Shown here: in pieces, positions 31,226 through 43,020 of the stretch
How the letters are laid out: every line of letters starts with the position of its first letter
Numbering within the stretch: the first letter of the stretch is position 1
Origin: Plantago ovata
Taxonomy: Eukaryota; Streptophyta; Magnoliopsida; Lamiales; Plantaginaceae
Assembly (NCBI GenBank): GCA_028274465.1
Contig: CM051458.1
Location: forward strand, 34,298,692 to 34,362,691
DNA: 64,000 nt
Direction: 5' to 3'
Made by a program: the position numbers and the translations under genes
Notes under the pieces: generated by a model
The model's input: only the letters and a program-made list of their open reading frames with translations
Database searches by the model: none
What the model was told of the DNA's origin: nothing

Positions 31226-31839
31226 CTGATTTTACAACTACCGAAATGTTAGTTACAATACGATGATTCGCAACAAATCAAGGGGGCAGAAGTCCAAGAA
31301 AATGCAAACAATCAAAATAATCCACAATAGTAGTACTGGTTAAATTTGGACTGGAATTATGAGACCACAAACGTGCCAACTACAGACCCTGAGTATTGTT
31401 CAATCCAAACCTCTAAGTCTCAAACATGGGTTATATGAGTAATTTCTCCTTATTAATTTGAGTAGAGCATCCTAAATCAAAGTTATTCAATAAGCAGTGT
31501 AGTACTTCTTCACATGATAAATTACACCAAGCTCCGTGTTGATATAGTAAATTTCACAAACAAATTGGATAGCATTAACACATTTTTTTCCCTGCAAATA
31601 TAGAAATCCGTTAAATCCTCGTGTTCTTAACTTAACATGTTATCTTCCAAGATGCTTGTTCATGGTTGCAGAAGTAATATGTGTAATTGTGCTCAGATTT
31701 AAACATGAAGATGGTTAAAAATCATAAACCTAAACTGCTGGAAAACTACTTAAATGCTATTAATAAAGATCGTGGGGAAAATGAAAGAACTATAACTTTA
31801 TGAAAGTTCCAGATTTATAAGGAGACGTTTGAAGCTTAC
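31226..31839 (-). other. Intron 1 of the AT-hook/PB1-like gene
   Basis: 614 bp, AT-rich, with donor CTCAG|GTAAGC (31840/31839) and acceptor AATCAG|GG (31226/31225). Phase 1 on both sides, so the exons join in frame (Ser-Gly). No other feature seen inside. Confidence 0.7.
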
Positions 31840-31939
31840 CTGAGTTTTTCCTAGGTCGTCCGCTTCCCCTCTTCACACTGCTCTCACATTCTTCCTCCTT
31901 TGCAGCAGGTTTTCTGAGTGGTCCGAAAGCTTCCGCCAT
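31840..31939 (-). pseudogene. AT-hook/PB1-like gene, exon 1
   Basis: ATG at 31937-31939; 100 bases coding for 33 residues plus one base. The peptide has an acidic stretch and then KRGSGRPRKNS, whose GRPRK core is an AT-hook, a minor-groove DNA-binding motif. It joins exon 2 in frame. The exon itself is intact; the gene is counted as broken because exon 2 is split by the 13-kb element. Upstream of the ATG is an A/C-rich leader; no clear TATA box was found within 150 bases. Confidence 0.7.
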
Positions 31940-32763
31940 TTTTTCTTTTACAAGGTTTTTCGGATGTGGTGTTTTGAAGAATGACAGAGGAAAAAAGTGG
32001 TGCTTCTGTGACTTAGGAGATGACTATGTCTCTTCAAATCACTAACCCTATTTAGGCGTGTTAGAGTAGTAAAGAATATTGGCAGCGGATTGTTTGAGGA
32101 GTTATGGCATTCGTTGGAATATGAAAAAGCATGTAATGATGGTAAAAATTCTGCTGCACGTAATTATGATGTGAAGAGATGTTTATCCGTTTTTCTTTTG
32201 GCTGGTAAGTAGCTAATGTTTACAATTAATGAAATTACAGATTTTATTCTTTTTAATTCTTGTACAAATAAAACCATATAATAAGAAAGTCTGTCTAATT
32301 AAAATGAAGTTCAATGTAGAATGTATCTCAAGCAGAACCTACAATATTTTAATTCTACCATAATGTTTACAAATTATGTTATCTCCATAGCTGGGTTAAC
32401 ATGGGGATTAATGTTTGATGTGTTAAGTATAGTTTTGTTGCTTCGGATCCATTAGGCGATTAGGTTGTCGAGAGTTTAAACTCCGGTTGCGGATATAGAA
32501 GTGAACTACTACGATTCGAGATAAGATCATGTGTCACGTATTTTTGTTAATAAGAAATATCGTTCTACACAAAACTTATAAAAGTTCAGTACCATTTTAT
32601 GTTACAAATTGCATGTGTATGATTTACAGTCTTGCTTAGTATACAGTGTCATAATTTCGTGGACATTTGATCATGTAAACCATACCAAACAATTTTATTT
32701 TGTGACTTAGCTAGCATTTTAAACTTGATTGACATGAGAATAGAATACGTAAAGTCTTGTGAC
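31940..32763. other. Upstream region of the disrupted gene, no other gene
   Basis: AT-rich DNA that should contain the promoter of the minus-strand gene. No transposon ends or coding segments were recognised. Confidence 0.4.
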
Positions 32764-33219
32764 TACATTAGGCTAACTTAATCTTTTTAATTTAAATAGT
32801 TCTACTTTATTGGGTCTTTGTATCTTGTTGACAAAATTAATTTATTATTACAAGGCACCTTTAATGTAGGAATAGGCTATTAATAGATTTTCTTACGGTT
32901 CTTGGATTCTCTATCACATTAAGCTTCTTTTTTGTTTTTTAGTATCCGTTTTTATTTATTTAGGTTCTAGACTAGGCTAACTTAATCTCTTTAATTTAAA
33001 TAGTTCTACTTTATTGGGTCTTTGTATCTTGTTGACAAAATTAATATATTATTACAAGGCACGTTTACTATAGGAATAGGCTATTAGTAGATTTTCTTAA
33101 TTTATGTGAAAATGCTAAAACGTCAATTACAACATATGGGTAGGAAGGAGGATGACTCTTAGTCTTTCTATTTTTCTATACTTCCTCCAATTTTTTTTTT
33201 TTTAAATTGAATTTTCAAC
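32764..33219 (+). repeat. Duplicated block P1, left copy (internally tandem)
   Basis: Matches 38044-38496 in direct orientation. Each copy contains two sub-units about 205 bp apart, both with GGCTAACTTAATCT, TTTATTGGGTCTTTGTATCT and GGAATAGGCTATTA. Confidence 0.75.
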
Positions 33220-34994
33220 CTATTACACATAATTAAGGAAGTATCATTGTATCTATATGTGTAAGCTTTTAATGAATATATAAATAGAATAAGATAAATG
33301 TACTTCCTCCATTACTTTTCTTAATTAATGTGCATTAGTCTAAAATTTCAATTAATTAAATATGGAAGAAGTAGCAACTAAAATGGTGCATTGGAAATCT
33401 CAACTATGACTAATTTTAATTAAATAGGCTCAAATTAGCCAAAACTTTAAATAATATGAAGATACTCATAATAGCTAAAAAACTCAAGTAAAATACTAAA
33501 GTGGATCTGACAATAACGTATGGTGATTGATGTGATGATGTATATGAATCTCTGTATATTCATGGCCTAATGCATGGTTTGTTTGGAAGTAATAGGGGTC
33601 GTGTACACTCAAAACTAGTGACATGAATTATACTTTTTAGTTTTTTAACAAGGTGATTTAAGAGTTTTCATTAGTAGCATATGTTATAGTTGCTGGCCTG
33701 TGCGGTGAATAAAGATATGTGGGATTGGTTAATTAGTTAGAGTTGTCTTCAATTACCAGTGTCTATTTAGGCTTCTCTTTCCTGTTTTGTTTGGCCTCTT
33801 GTTCAAGATCAGCAATTCGGTATGTTGTACAGTGTATAATCTTGAGTATATCTTATACTCGTTATGGAATTAAAAAAATTAGCCGTTTCAAAAAAAAAAT
33901 TTAAGAGTTGTAGTTTGACTCCAATCCTTGTTATATATTACTACCAAGTAAAATACTCCCACATCCGCAATTCCATACTCAAATACAAATAGACACCAAC
34001 CAATTCCGTTCTCTAAATGTTTAGCAGGGATATGGCCATATGGGCCTGATAACATGTAGAGATAGAGATGTAAAATCAATTAATTTAATTTGATGGCAGG
34101 ATAACATATAATAAAATATTAATTTTAAATAATATATTTCGATAAATACACAAATTTGTAGTAATAAATTTTAAAAATAGCTTTAAACAATTTGTAGTAA
34201 TATTCCGATGGATAATTTTATGAACAATGTATTAGATATCGACTTTTAGACGGATTAAAATTCAATTATACTTTATCACGCGGTTACCGCGTGTCAATTT
34301 AGTAGTAGCTTATTAAATTTTGGACTAAATAAATAAGATTATTAAACTTTAAAAAATATATTAATAAGCATATTATTCGTCTGAAGTATATGTTATGTAC
34401 GTGTTTGGCATTTTTAGTAATATTTTAAAACATATAAAAATATATTAAAGGTTTGTATTAATGTTATATTAAAAGTCTTAATTTAGAAAGTTTTATAAAT
34501 GAAACTAGTTGAATGACACGCGGTACCCACGTGAAAATAAAAATGATTAGGATGCACATTATTGACAAAGTCAATTTAAATAGAAAAAAACTCTAATTTT
34601 AGTATATATGTGAACAACCGTTTATAAATGAGTTGAGGGAGAGATTTGTGGTAACTGCTAATTTGGGACTAATAACTGTAACTAAGAATTAAGATATTTT
34701 GTACCTAATTATTTACACTGAGCACCCTATTTTTTCTTCACATGTAAAGATCATCTATTCAAGCTAGTCCCATGTGAAAGTGGTCTTGTGAAATTAAATT
34801 TCGTTTATGAAGAAAAGACGTAACAGGTACAATTTCATAAATATATAAAGTCACTTGATTAACAGTTACAATGAATGATCATAGAAGGAGAAATTTTTGG
34901 AGATGGCTAGTAGTAGTAGTGGTGATTTCGAACTGATTTACTTCCTAAAAATTTAAAGTGATAAAAAAATCTACTTAAAATCTCAATGTTAATT
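33220..34994. other. Gene-free AT-rich stretch, absent from the right-hand copy
   Basis: In the duplicated copy the flanking blocks P1 and P2 are directly joined at 38497, so this segment was gained on the left or lost on the right. It holds a 70-bp MITE-like unit at about 33300-33372 (TACTTCCTCCATTAC ... ATGGAAGAAGTA) and two near-palindromes, CACGCGGTTACCGCGTG at 34277-34293 and CACGCGGTACCCACGTG at 34517-34533. No gene. Confidence 0.5.
34780..34841 (-). repeat. Short dispersed repeat shared with 8116-8179
   Basis: Inverted partner of the copy at 8116-8179, diverging just outside the shared block on both sides. Confidence 0.6.
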
Positions 34995-35367
34995 ATTTCT
35001 CTCACCTCCAATCGAGCTTGAGGAGCTTGGTGATTATTTAATTGAGAACACAATTGATGATCAAATGGATGAAGCTTATAGGCAGGCAAGGAGAACTTAT
35101 CAGAACAAAAAGGCTTTGGGCAGGGATGTTATGTAAAAAATACGGAGTATTTAGAAGTATTAATATAGGAGCTTATATTCATTGTAATTGAGTTACATTA
35201 TTTTGTAAAAACAATACTAAAAAATAGAAGCAAAGAAATGAATACAAACTTAGACAAATAAATGAAGAAGTTGTTACATTATGTTTAATCTTCCCATTTG
35301 ACTTAGGTCAATTAACATAAGATATCAATATTTTCATAACAAATCATGATAGATGGAAGTGAAAGAG
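34995..35367 (+). repeat. Duplicated block P2, left copy
   Basis: Matches 38499-38868 (for example CTCCAATCGAGCTTGAGG and GATCAAATGGATGAAGC) with scattered changes. No coding domain. Confidence 0.7.
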
Positions 35368-35477
35368 GAGTAATTAGAGGGTATATTTTGTGTGTGAGTT
35401 CCAATAAAATCGATTTGACATGCACAGATACATGATTACATGCTAGACCGATAAGCCTGACTCTCTCCTTTCAGCTT

Positions 35478-35505
35478 TTTTCTTTCTTTCTTTCTTTCTT
35501 TTATT
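35478..35505 (+). repeat. (TTTC)n microsatellite
   Basis: About six TTTC units within a T-rich stretch. Confidence 0.8.
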
Positions 35506-35869
35506 TATTTATTTTTTAATATTTTTGTTACTTGTAGTTGTATCTCTAGTAGTATCTCATAATTGTATTAGAGTGTAGGATATGTCATTTTTGCAAGATA
35601 AATTTTCTCTTGTTAAAATTCCATCATCAGGGATGGACGAGTATTAAGGGTTCAATCTCTTGTTCATCCTGTTATCGAATAACATGTCCTTTAGGATTAT
35701 AATCAATTTAATTAACATCTACAATATTTAAGACGAAGTAGTAGATAAATATGTTTAAGATCTCGTATCGGAGGCCATCTCGGACGACCTCCTAAGAAGG
35801 GTCAACTCGGGTCATCTCGGACATTTGTCTCAGAATAGATAAAGAATATGTAAAATCATACGAAGTATA

Positions 35870-36182
35870 TAATAAATACTATACATATTTAATTATTTAT
35901 CAACAAATGACATTGAAAATTGAAACATAAATGTCATATTAACTCATTGAAACCATAATAAAGTCATAGACTCATAGTAGTAGTACATCACTAGAACATT
36001 AGAATGATCTAATTTAAACAAACAAGCTAGTTCAAACTTCAAATATTACAATGATCCAAACAAACAAGTTCAAGGTTCAATCAAGTTCTTTTTTTTTTTA
36101 GTTCAAAATCCCGAGTCCGATATTTTCCCGATTTTTTGGGATTTCGTCCCGCAAAGGGCACCGAGTACCAGTTAAACCGGGT
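35870..36182 (+). repeat. Duplicated block P3, left copy
   Basis: Matches 37186-37500, from TAATAAATACTATACAT to GGCACCGAGTACC. The two copies flank about 1 kb (36183-37185). They lack TG...CA ends, so an LTR interpretation is not supported. Confidence 0.65.
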
Positions 36183-37185
36183 CAAACGGATTTTTTGGTA
36201 ATGAATACAGATTGATAAAATCGATATCCATGATGACATCTCTAACAATTCTTAATGGAATTGTCTTATCTAAACCTACCTCCAATCTATACACAATCAA
36301 TGTGAGTAGAGTAACTTGTATACCATTTAAGTGCAAGGCTTTTCAGTCCCTTTATTTTAACTCAACCAGCAGTTTCCTCATCCTACCAAACTCTGTTTGG
36401 AAATAACTCTTCTTTCCCGGAATAGGTGGCTATGGATACTGGAAAGCAGCTGCTACACGGTTGTGGTGGTGGCATTGGGAAGGAGAAGGTTGGCAGATCA
36501 GTCAAGCCAAGGACCATAAGAGGTGAGTAATTTCTTATCTTCTTCCAACTACCAGCCTTCAATTCATTGATATACTGCATGCTACTGTTTATTTTCCTCT
36601 TTGATGATAGTGTTTGAATAACCTTTACTTTAATAGGGCTCTGGATTATAACTTTTTGTACACTTTTAGGAAAACTGGATGGCATTGGTTGATATCCTCA
36701 GAATATCTTGATTGTTCTGATTTCTGTTTTGATATGAACATTGAAGTTTGCCTAACAAGAATGGACCCTTGTCAGATTGTTGATTATGATAGTCCTGCTT
36801 ATGAAAGAGTGTATACTTGTCTGTTTATTAAATAAATTTATGGAAAGGTAATTGTTCATGATGGTCCAATTTAGCAAAGCCTTTTCATGGTTATTGCCTA
36901 ATATTATATCTGTGTGACATGATTATATCTGCAAAGCACAAATACAAACAGAAATAACTAATTTCAGAGTAGACTCTGGTTAAAATTACATGTGGATGTT
37001 GATTTTAATTTTAACTCCAAAACAGTTTTTGCTAGATCTCTTAGTAACACTCTCCAGTATTATAATCTACATTACCTTGTAACATATACCAGTAGAATTC
37101 TAGCACACGATCTTTCAGGCCTGCTATATGCTAATGAATTATTAAGAGTCACTTTCATGGGTTTGTTGGCAACATCTTAGTTTTT
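36183..37185 (+). other. Spacer with an exon-like segment
   Basis: At 36433-36523 a plausible exon begins ATGGATACTGGAAAGCAG and ends AAGAG|GTGAGT, encoding a Gly- and Lys-rich peptide (HGCGGGIGKEKVGRSVK). A second open stretch at about 36640-36834 reads FRKTGWHWLISSEYLDC. I recognise neither. Between the P3 repeats, this may be a captured gene fragment. Confidence 0.25.
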
Positions 37186-37500
37186 AATAAATACTATACA
37201 TATTTAATTATTTATCAACAAATGACATTGAAAATTCAAACCTAAATGTCATATTAACTCATTGAAACCATAATAAAGTCATAGACTCATAGTAGTAGTA
37301 CATCACTAGAACATTACAATGATCCAATTTAAACAAACAAGCTAGTTCAAACTTCAAATATTACAATGATCCAAACAAACAAGTTCAAGGTTCAATCAAG
37401 TTCCTTTTTTTTTTTTTTAGTTCAAAATCCGAGTCCAATATTTTCTCGATTTTTTGTGGTTTCGTCCCGCAAAGGGCACCGAGTACCGGTTAAACTGGGT
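37186..37500 (+). repeat. Duplicated block P3, right copy
   Basis: Direct copy of 35870-36182. Just after it a further partial tandem (CCCGCAGAGGGCACCGAATA, about 37578) repeats the end of the block. Confidence 0.65.
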
Positions 37501-37670
37501 GAGCTCGTGTTGACACGGCCAAATCAGGCCAAAAACTTGGAAAGGTCCCGGGTTCCGCCCGAGTTTTTGTGGTTTCGGCCCGCAGAGGGCACCGAATACT
37601 GATTAAACCGGGTCAGCTCGTGTTGACCCGACCAAAAGGGAAAGTTTCTATTCCTGTCAACAATTTTTTA

Positions 37671-37917
37671 CTTCCTCCATTTCATTAATACTCCAACTTC
37701 CTAGGTTTTTATTTTAGGCGCTCTCAAACAAATTTCCTAATCCAAATATAGAAAGTTTTTCAACCCACTTATCAATTTTTTATTATTTCTCTCTCCTGCT
37801 TTATAACCTTTTTTTCACTCTCTATCATACTTTATCACCTTTTCACAATTAAATACTCATACAAATCAATGAAATAATTTTGCTCCGTACAGGAAGTAAC
37901 TAAAGAAATGGAGGAAG
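37671..37917. mobile_element. Stowaway-like MITE
   Basis: 247 bp with inverted ends CTTCCTCCATTTC and GAAATGGAGGAAG, flanked by TA on both sides (37669-37670 and 37918-37919). TA targets and CTTCCTCCRT-type ends are those of Tc1/mariner-derived Stowaway MITEs. Non-coding. Confidence 0.8.
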
Positions 37918-38043
37918 TACGGAGTATTATATTTCTCTCTCCTTCCTTATCACCACATTATCATTCTCTCTTATATTTTACCCCTACTTACAATTTACTG
38001 TTCTTAAACCCTAAACTCTAAGAAGCACAAAAACGTCTATGGG

Positions 38044-38496
38044 CTACATTAGGCTAACATAATCTTTTTAATTTAAATAGTTCTACTTTATTGGGTCTTT
38101 GTATCTTGTTGAAAAAATTAATTTATTATTACAAGGCACCTTTACTGTAGGAATAGGCTATTAATAGATTTTCTTAGTGTTCTTGGATTCTTGCTCACAT
38201 TAAGCTTCTTTTTTGTTTTTTTAGTATCCGTTTTTATTTATTTAGGTTCTAGACTAGGCTAACTTAATCTTTTTAATTTAAATAATTGTACTTTATTGGG
38301 TCTTTGTATCTTGTTGACAAAATTAATTTATTATTACAAGGCATCTTTACTGTAGGAATAGGCTATTAATAGATTTTCTTAATTTATGTGAAAATGCTAA
38401 GACGTCAATTAAAACATATGGGTAGGATGGAGGGATGACTCTTAGTCTTTCTATTTTTCTATACTTCCTCTATTTTTTTTTAAATTGAATTTTCAC
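38044..38496 (+). repeat. Duplicated block P1, right copy
   Basis: Direct copy of 32764-33219, again with two sub-units. It is fused straight to block P2. Confidence 0.75.
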
Positions 38497-38498
38497 CA

Positions 38499-38868
38499 AT
38501 TCTCTCACCTCCAATCGAGCTTGAGGACCTTGGTGATTATTTAATTGAGAACACAATTGATGATCAAATGGATGAAGCTTATAGGTAAGCAAGGAGAACT
38601 TATCAGAACAAAAGGCTTTGGGAAGGGATGTTATGTAAACAATATGGAGTATTTAGAAGTATTAATATGGGAGCTTATATTCATTGTAATTGAGTTACAT
38701 TATTTTGTAAAAACAATACTGAAAAATAGAAGCAAAGAAATGAATATAAACTTAGCCAAATAAATGAAGAAGTTGTTACATTATGTTTAATCTTCCCATT
38801 TGACTTAGGCAATTAAGATAAGATATCAATATTTTAATAACAAATCATGATAGATGGAAGTGAGAGAG
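38499..38868 (+). repeat. Duplicated block P2, right copy
   Basis: Direct copy of 34995-35367. After it the sequences diverge. Confidence 0.7.
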
Positions 38869-39019
38869 TGTTCAAATAGCATGTAAAATATCACGTGCGG
38901 ATGTCTCATAATGGAAATGAGAACATTAATATAAAGAGGACAAATTAAAATTGAATAAAAAGCAATTGTTAGTAGATTTCATGCATGCACAAGATGTTAA
39001 AGTCATATATCATGTTTGG

Positions 39020-39310
39020 TTTTTTTTTTTTTTTTTTTTTTTTTTTTCTTTCTCTTTTTTGAACCATCAAAATAATTTTATTGATACGAAAAACAATAGT
39101 GCAAAGTTACAACTGAGGGTGCATAAGGAATGCTCATCATATCGTTACCTCGCCCCATAACCTAGCAGAGTATGTATAAAAGCATTGACAACCTCAAACT
39201 CGTTATGATGATATCAAAACTAGACCACCCCCCCTCGTCTAGTATGTCAATCTTACTATCAAGATGCCAAGATTAAGGGGGTGACGAGTTGATACTCCAA
39301 CTCTAGTCTA
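39020..39310 (-). mobile_element. LINE-like 3' end with poly(A) tail (minus strand)
   Basis: A run of 27 or so T (39021-39047) followed by GAACCATCAAAATAATTTTA. On the minus strand this is a retroposon tail with an AATAAAA-type signal before the poly(A). No protein-coding remnant was recognised. Similar 40-base phrases beginning TTCATGCATGCACAAGAT flank the region (about 38979 and 39556), too far apart and imperfect for a target duplication. Confidence 0.45.
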
Positions 39311-40334
39311 GTCCTCCGGAACATTTCGTTGATAAATAAATAAATATAAAAATTCCGACGTTGATTAGATGATACTTGGCCTAGACCCATTTGCTTTTTG
39401 TACTATATTTCATTGGTTCTTAACTGGAATATCTTGAAACGTGTTAGATACGGTGGTTGATGTAACTCTTGGTCTTGGAGATGATATCTTGTGTGTTTAA
39501 AATTTGACTTTACAATGTGTAAACTTTACAAGCTTATGAGCTACTAGTAGCTTTCATGCATGCACAAGATTTGGAAGCCATATCATGTTTGTTATTTAAG
39601 TGAGGAATCTAAGTACCTTGACTTAGATGATATTTTCACGCTTCTTCCTCCATATTTTAATAAGTGAAATTTTAGCAAAGTTCGATTTTTTACAATATAA
39701 TTTAAGTTTAGCCCTATACCCTACTATGATATACGTGGGACCTATCTACTCTTATTTTTTCAATATTCAATTTATATGGTTTCATCTTCTTTTTATTTTT
39801 ATTTTTAATTGAAAATGTAGGGTAATCATTACTTTTCTTAATTAATGTGCATTAGCCTAAAATTTCAATTAATTAAATATGCAAGTCAAATTCTATTTTG
39901 TCTACTTCACTCCATGAAGTCTCTCCACACACGTACTTCACTTGTCACTTATGACAAAGCTTATCAGGGAAGAGTGGAACAGAAAAAGACAATAAAAGAA
40001 GCATGTGATGAAAATGTGTTTTTTTTTTCTTTTTCTCTCTTTTTTTTTTTTTTATAATAATGAGATATATTGGATAAATTGGGTTAACCGATTTTTAGGT
40101 TAGTTACATCAATGAATACTTTTTTAGAGCACGAATGAATTCATCAGGCCCTTCATCTCTTGAAGGACGTTCATTTATTGGCAAAGGCGCTACTGCTTTC
40201 AAACAATCCGTAAAATCCTTTATGTGTGCATCGGTGCACGGTATGGAGCATGATTTGCTTGGTACTCCTGCAAGCTTTCCTTCAATGTTCGATTCATTTT
40301 ATTTTATTTTTTATTGTTTTTTCATGTAATGAAA
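39311..40334. other. Gene-free AT-rich stretch
   Basis: Left flank of the solo LTR. The TAATTAATGTGCATTAG sequence at about 39840 repeats the MITE-like unit at 33315. A short open frame at 40135-40329 has no domain; T runs occur at 40019-40053. Confidence 0.4.
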
Positions 40335-41960
40335 TGTTAGGAAACTTGTAATTTTGATGAGCAATTAACCATGCTAAATTAAGAAAAGTCCAGTAACTAG
40401 TACTCTTAAGGTCCATAGGAAGTTAGAAATTTTAAGGACATTGTAAAAGAGGAACGTTTGCTGATGACTTAGATTAGGTGCTAGATAGGTTGGTTTTTAC
40501 CGCTTATGATGTATCTTATTTTCTGAAAAGAAAATAACCTATTGAAGCATTTGCTGACGATGTACTTTGTTTTTACAAACAAACTATTGAAGCATTTAGA
40601 AACCGCTCAGAAACTTGAAGATTATCGAAGATCTGAAAACTTGAAGATTATAGAAGATCTGAAGACATGAAGAATTCAAAGATCTGAAGACAAGAAGATT
40701 TCTGAATACTGGTATCTACAAAGGCACGTGTTGCTCAGAAAGTGGAAACTTCAGCAACAGCATTGCATAAGTGAAAATCTGAAAGACAGAGTAGGTTGTG
40801 CTTGCTGAAACTGAGACTGACCACTTGCTGATGAACATATGAGACCTCTTGCTGAAAGTACTTGTATGCGCTCCAATGTTACTGTTTGAATTCTATTCAA
40901 ATATGCATTAAATGCAAAGCATGCACGCGAAGGACATGAAGACTAGAAGACAAACAAGGACGCTGCTGAAAGTACAAGAGCAAGATAGTGACATGTTAAG
41001 GAACAAAAGCCTTAGGATTTGAAATTCAAACGGCTCCTTACTTGCACTATAAATAGAGGTCATCCGGCGAAGAGTTGAAGTGTGTCAACAACGTGATCAA
41101 ACTCTCACTTGTGCTTAAACTCACATACCTTCAAACTCTCTATACTGCCATTGATCCGTTCCAAGACTTAAAGCTTGAAAAAGCTACTTGTGAAGAAGTA
41201 GAACTTACACGGCTAAGAAATTAGTTAAGTGTTCTTTCTTTCGAACAAGAACAAGTCTTGACACCAGAAACAATCAAACTTGTTTACTGCAAAGTATTCA
41301 AAGTTGTGTTTCTTAGATTACTTGTTGTAACTGAATAAGTTATAATTAAGTTATCTCACCCCAAAACTCTCTAACTGAAAATACACCCTTTCAGGCGTGA
41401 TATTCAGGGGGAACTTAATCGAGCATAGTTTTGCTGATTAAAAGTACCAAGTTTGGTGGAGAACAAGGTTGCGTTCTCTAGATTAGGTTGGAGACGAAGC
41501 AAGTGTGCTTTGGTTTCTGTTTGAATCGCTCTAGATAGGAGATTGTAAGGAACCTCAATCATATCTTAGTGGATTCAGTCCTAGAAAGGACAAAGTGGAT
41601 TAGTTGAGAGATTACGCCACTCTCAGATACCACTATAAAAGTGTTTGTGTGATTTACTTACTGTACTTAGTTTTCAGCAAATCATATCTGTCTGTACACA
41701 GTCACTCACATCACTTGCTGAAACCTTTACTTACTGAAAGAGCACTTATTGTATCAAAGACTTCCGCTCTCTGATTTTAAGTATCAGCAAACCTAGCTAC
41801 TGAAAAGTAACTTACGCTTGCTGAGAAAGTTAAGTATCAGCAAACTCATTACTGAAAAGTAATAAGCACTTGCTGAGAAAGTTTTAAACGACGAAAGTTT
41901 GAAAAGACTTTCACACCCCCCCCCCCTCTAGTCTTTTCTTGTTGTTTAAAGGGACCAACA
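40335..41960 (+). mobile_element. Solo LTR of the Sirevirus-like copia family
   Basis: 1,626 bp, TGTTAGGAAA to GGGACCAACA, flanked by TGAAA at 40330-40334 and 41961-41965. No PBS follows the right end, so the internal region was removed by LTR-LTR recombination. The LTR contains 14 copies of TGCTGA/TCAGCA. It is an inverted counterpart of 13694-15302, with the same neighbouring target sequence. Confidence 0.85.
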
Positions 41961-41969
41961 TGAAATGTA

Positions 41970-42973
41970 CAGTTGATCCTGCATAAATTAATCCTGGATA
42001 AAATAATAACCTGTATTAAATAATAATTTTCTCCGGTCCCGATTTGGGACCAACGTGCTAAATTAATAAACTGACTAATATTATAAGATAATAATTTTTC
42101 CTAGAACCAAATAGGTCACATCCGATACATAAATTAATAATTCACAAATTTTATTAAAAAAATATATACAGTATATGTAACTAAATTACACAACTTTCTT
42201 GAAAAATAACTCCATAGTTACTTGGTTCTTATTGAAATTTATGTCTCCCAAGACATGATCTTTAAGTTTTCTAAGTGCAGTTAGAAACTCCGGCGTACAA
42301 TGTTCATGCTATAGTAGAAACTAGAAAACTATTCAATGTGAGTGTCGCATGTATTGCTTCTTTTAGACTAACAGGTTCCAATGCAACAATATCATCTTCA
42401 ACTTTGTCATTTTTTTCATGTCCCATGATGTCTTCAATGAGTTGCTCATCGGTAATCAGCTCGGTCACATTATTTTCTCTAGGGTAGTTTAAAAGGTCAT
42501 CAACATCCATTTTGTTACGATAGTTCAACTCCTTAATTTAGACTTGGAGCTCATGAATGCCTCCCTCGTTCAGTGGAGGAATTTCTAAATTTTCAATATC
42601 CATGGTCTGAATCTTACAATGACGGAAATAATTAGCAATTGCATTATTCTTAACATCAGTTGTCCAAGCTGAAATTACAAGATTGATCGCTTACAAGATG
42701 TTTATGTTCTCTGGATTGGGAATATCAATTTCATAACTTTCCAATAGAATTCGATAAAATCGTTTGGATGTTTTATCTTGAAATCGAATGATCCCAACAT
42801 CACATGGTTGGATCTTAGATGTAGTGTTAGGTGAACGATCGAAATGAAGTTTACACGTTACGGATTGACTACTATGTAAATTAATAAAATATTAATTTAT
42901 ACCTAAATTAATATTTGGATAAGATAACAAATTTTCATGGTCCCAAGGTTATTAATTTATAGAGGTTATACTG
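41970..42973 (-). mobile_element. pogo/Emigrant-type DNA transposon, copy 2
   Basis: 1,004 bp, reverse complement of 12680-13684 with very few differences, flanked by TA (41968-41969 and 42974-42975). The transposase remnant lies at about 42304-42770 on the minus strand. It sits four bases beyond the TGAAA duplication of the solo LTR, exactly as copy 1 sits beside its LTR. Confidence 0.8.
42304..42770 (-). pseudogene. pogo-like transposase remnant, copy 2
   Basis: Same decayed C-terminal transposase as at 12885-13350, including FRHCKI and the acidic tail (DEQLIEDIMGHEKNDKVEDD), with the same internal stops. Shared stops show the two copies arose by duplication of an already dead element. Confidence 0.7.
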
Positions 42974-43020
42974 TATTGTAAACTAAGAAGCCTGATAGAG
43001 GTTATACTGTATTGTAAACG

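Noticed and set aside
35870..37500. Small LTR retrotransposon (TRIM) bounded by the P3 repeats
   Set aside because: The repeats lack TG...CA ends, no PBS or polypurine tract lies inside, and no target duplication was found.
42304..42528. Independent 74-aa host gene (also at 13126-13350)
   Set aside because: The frame is the tail of the decayed pogo-like transposase, inside the element's inverted repeats, with stops upstream in the same frame.
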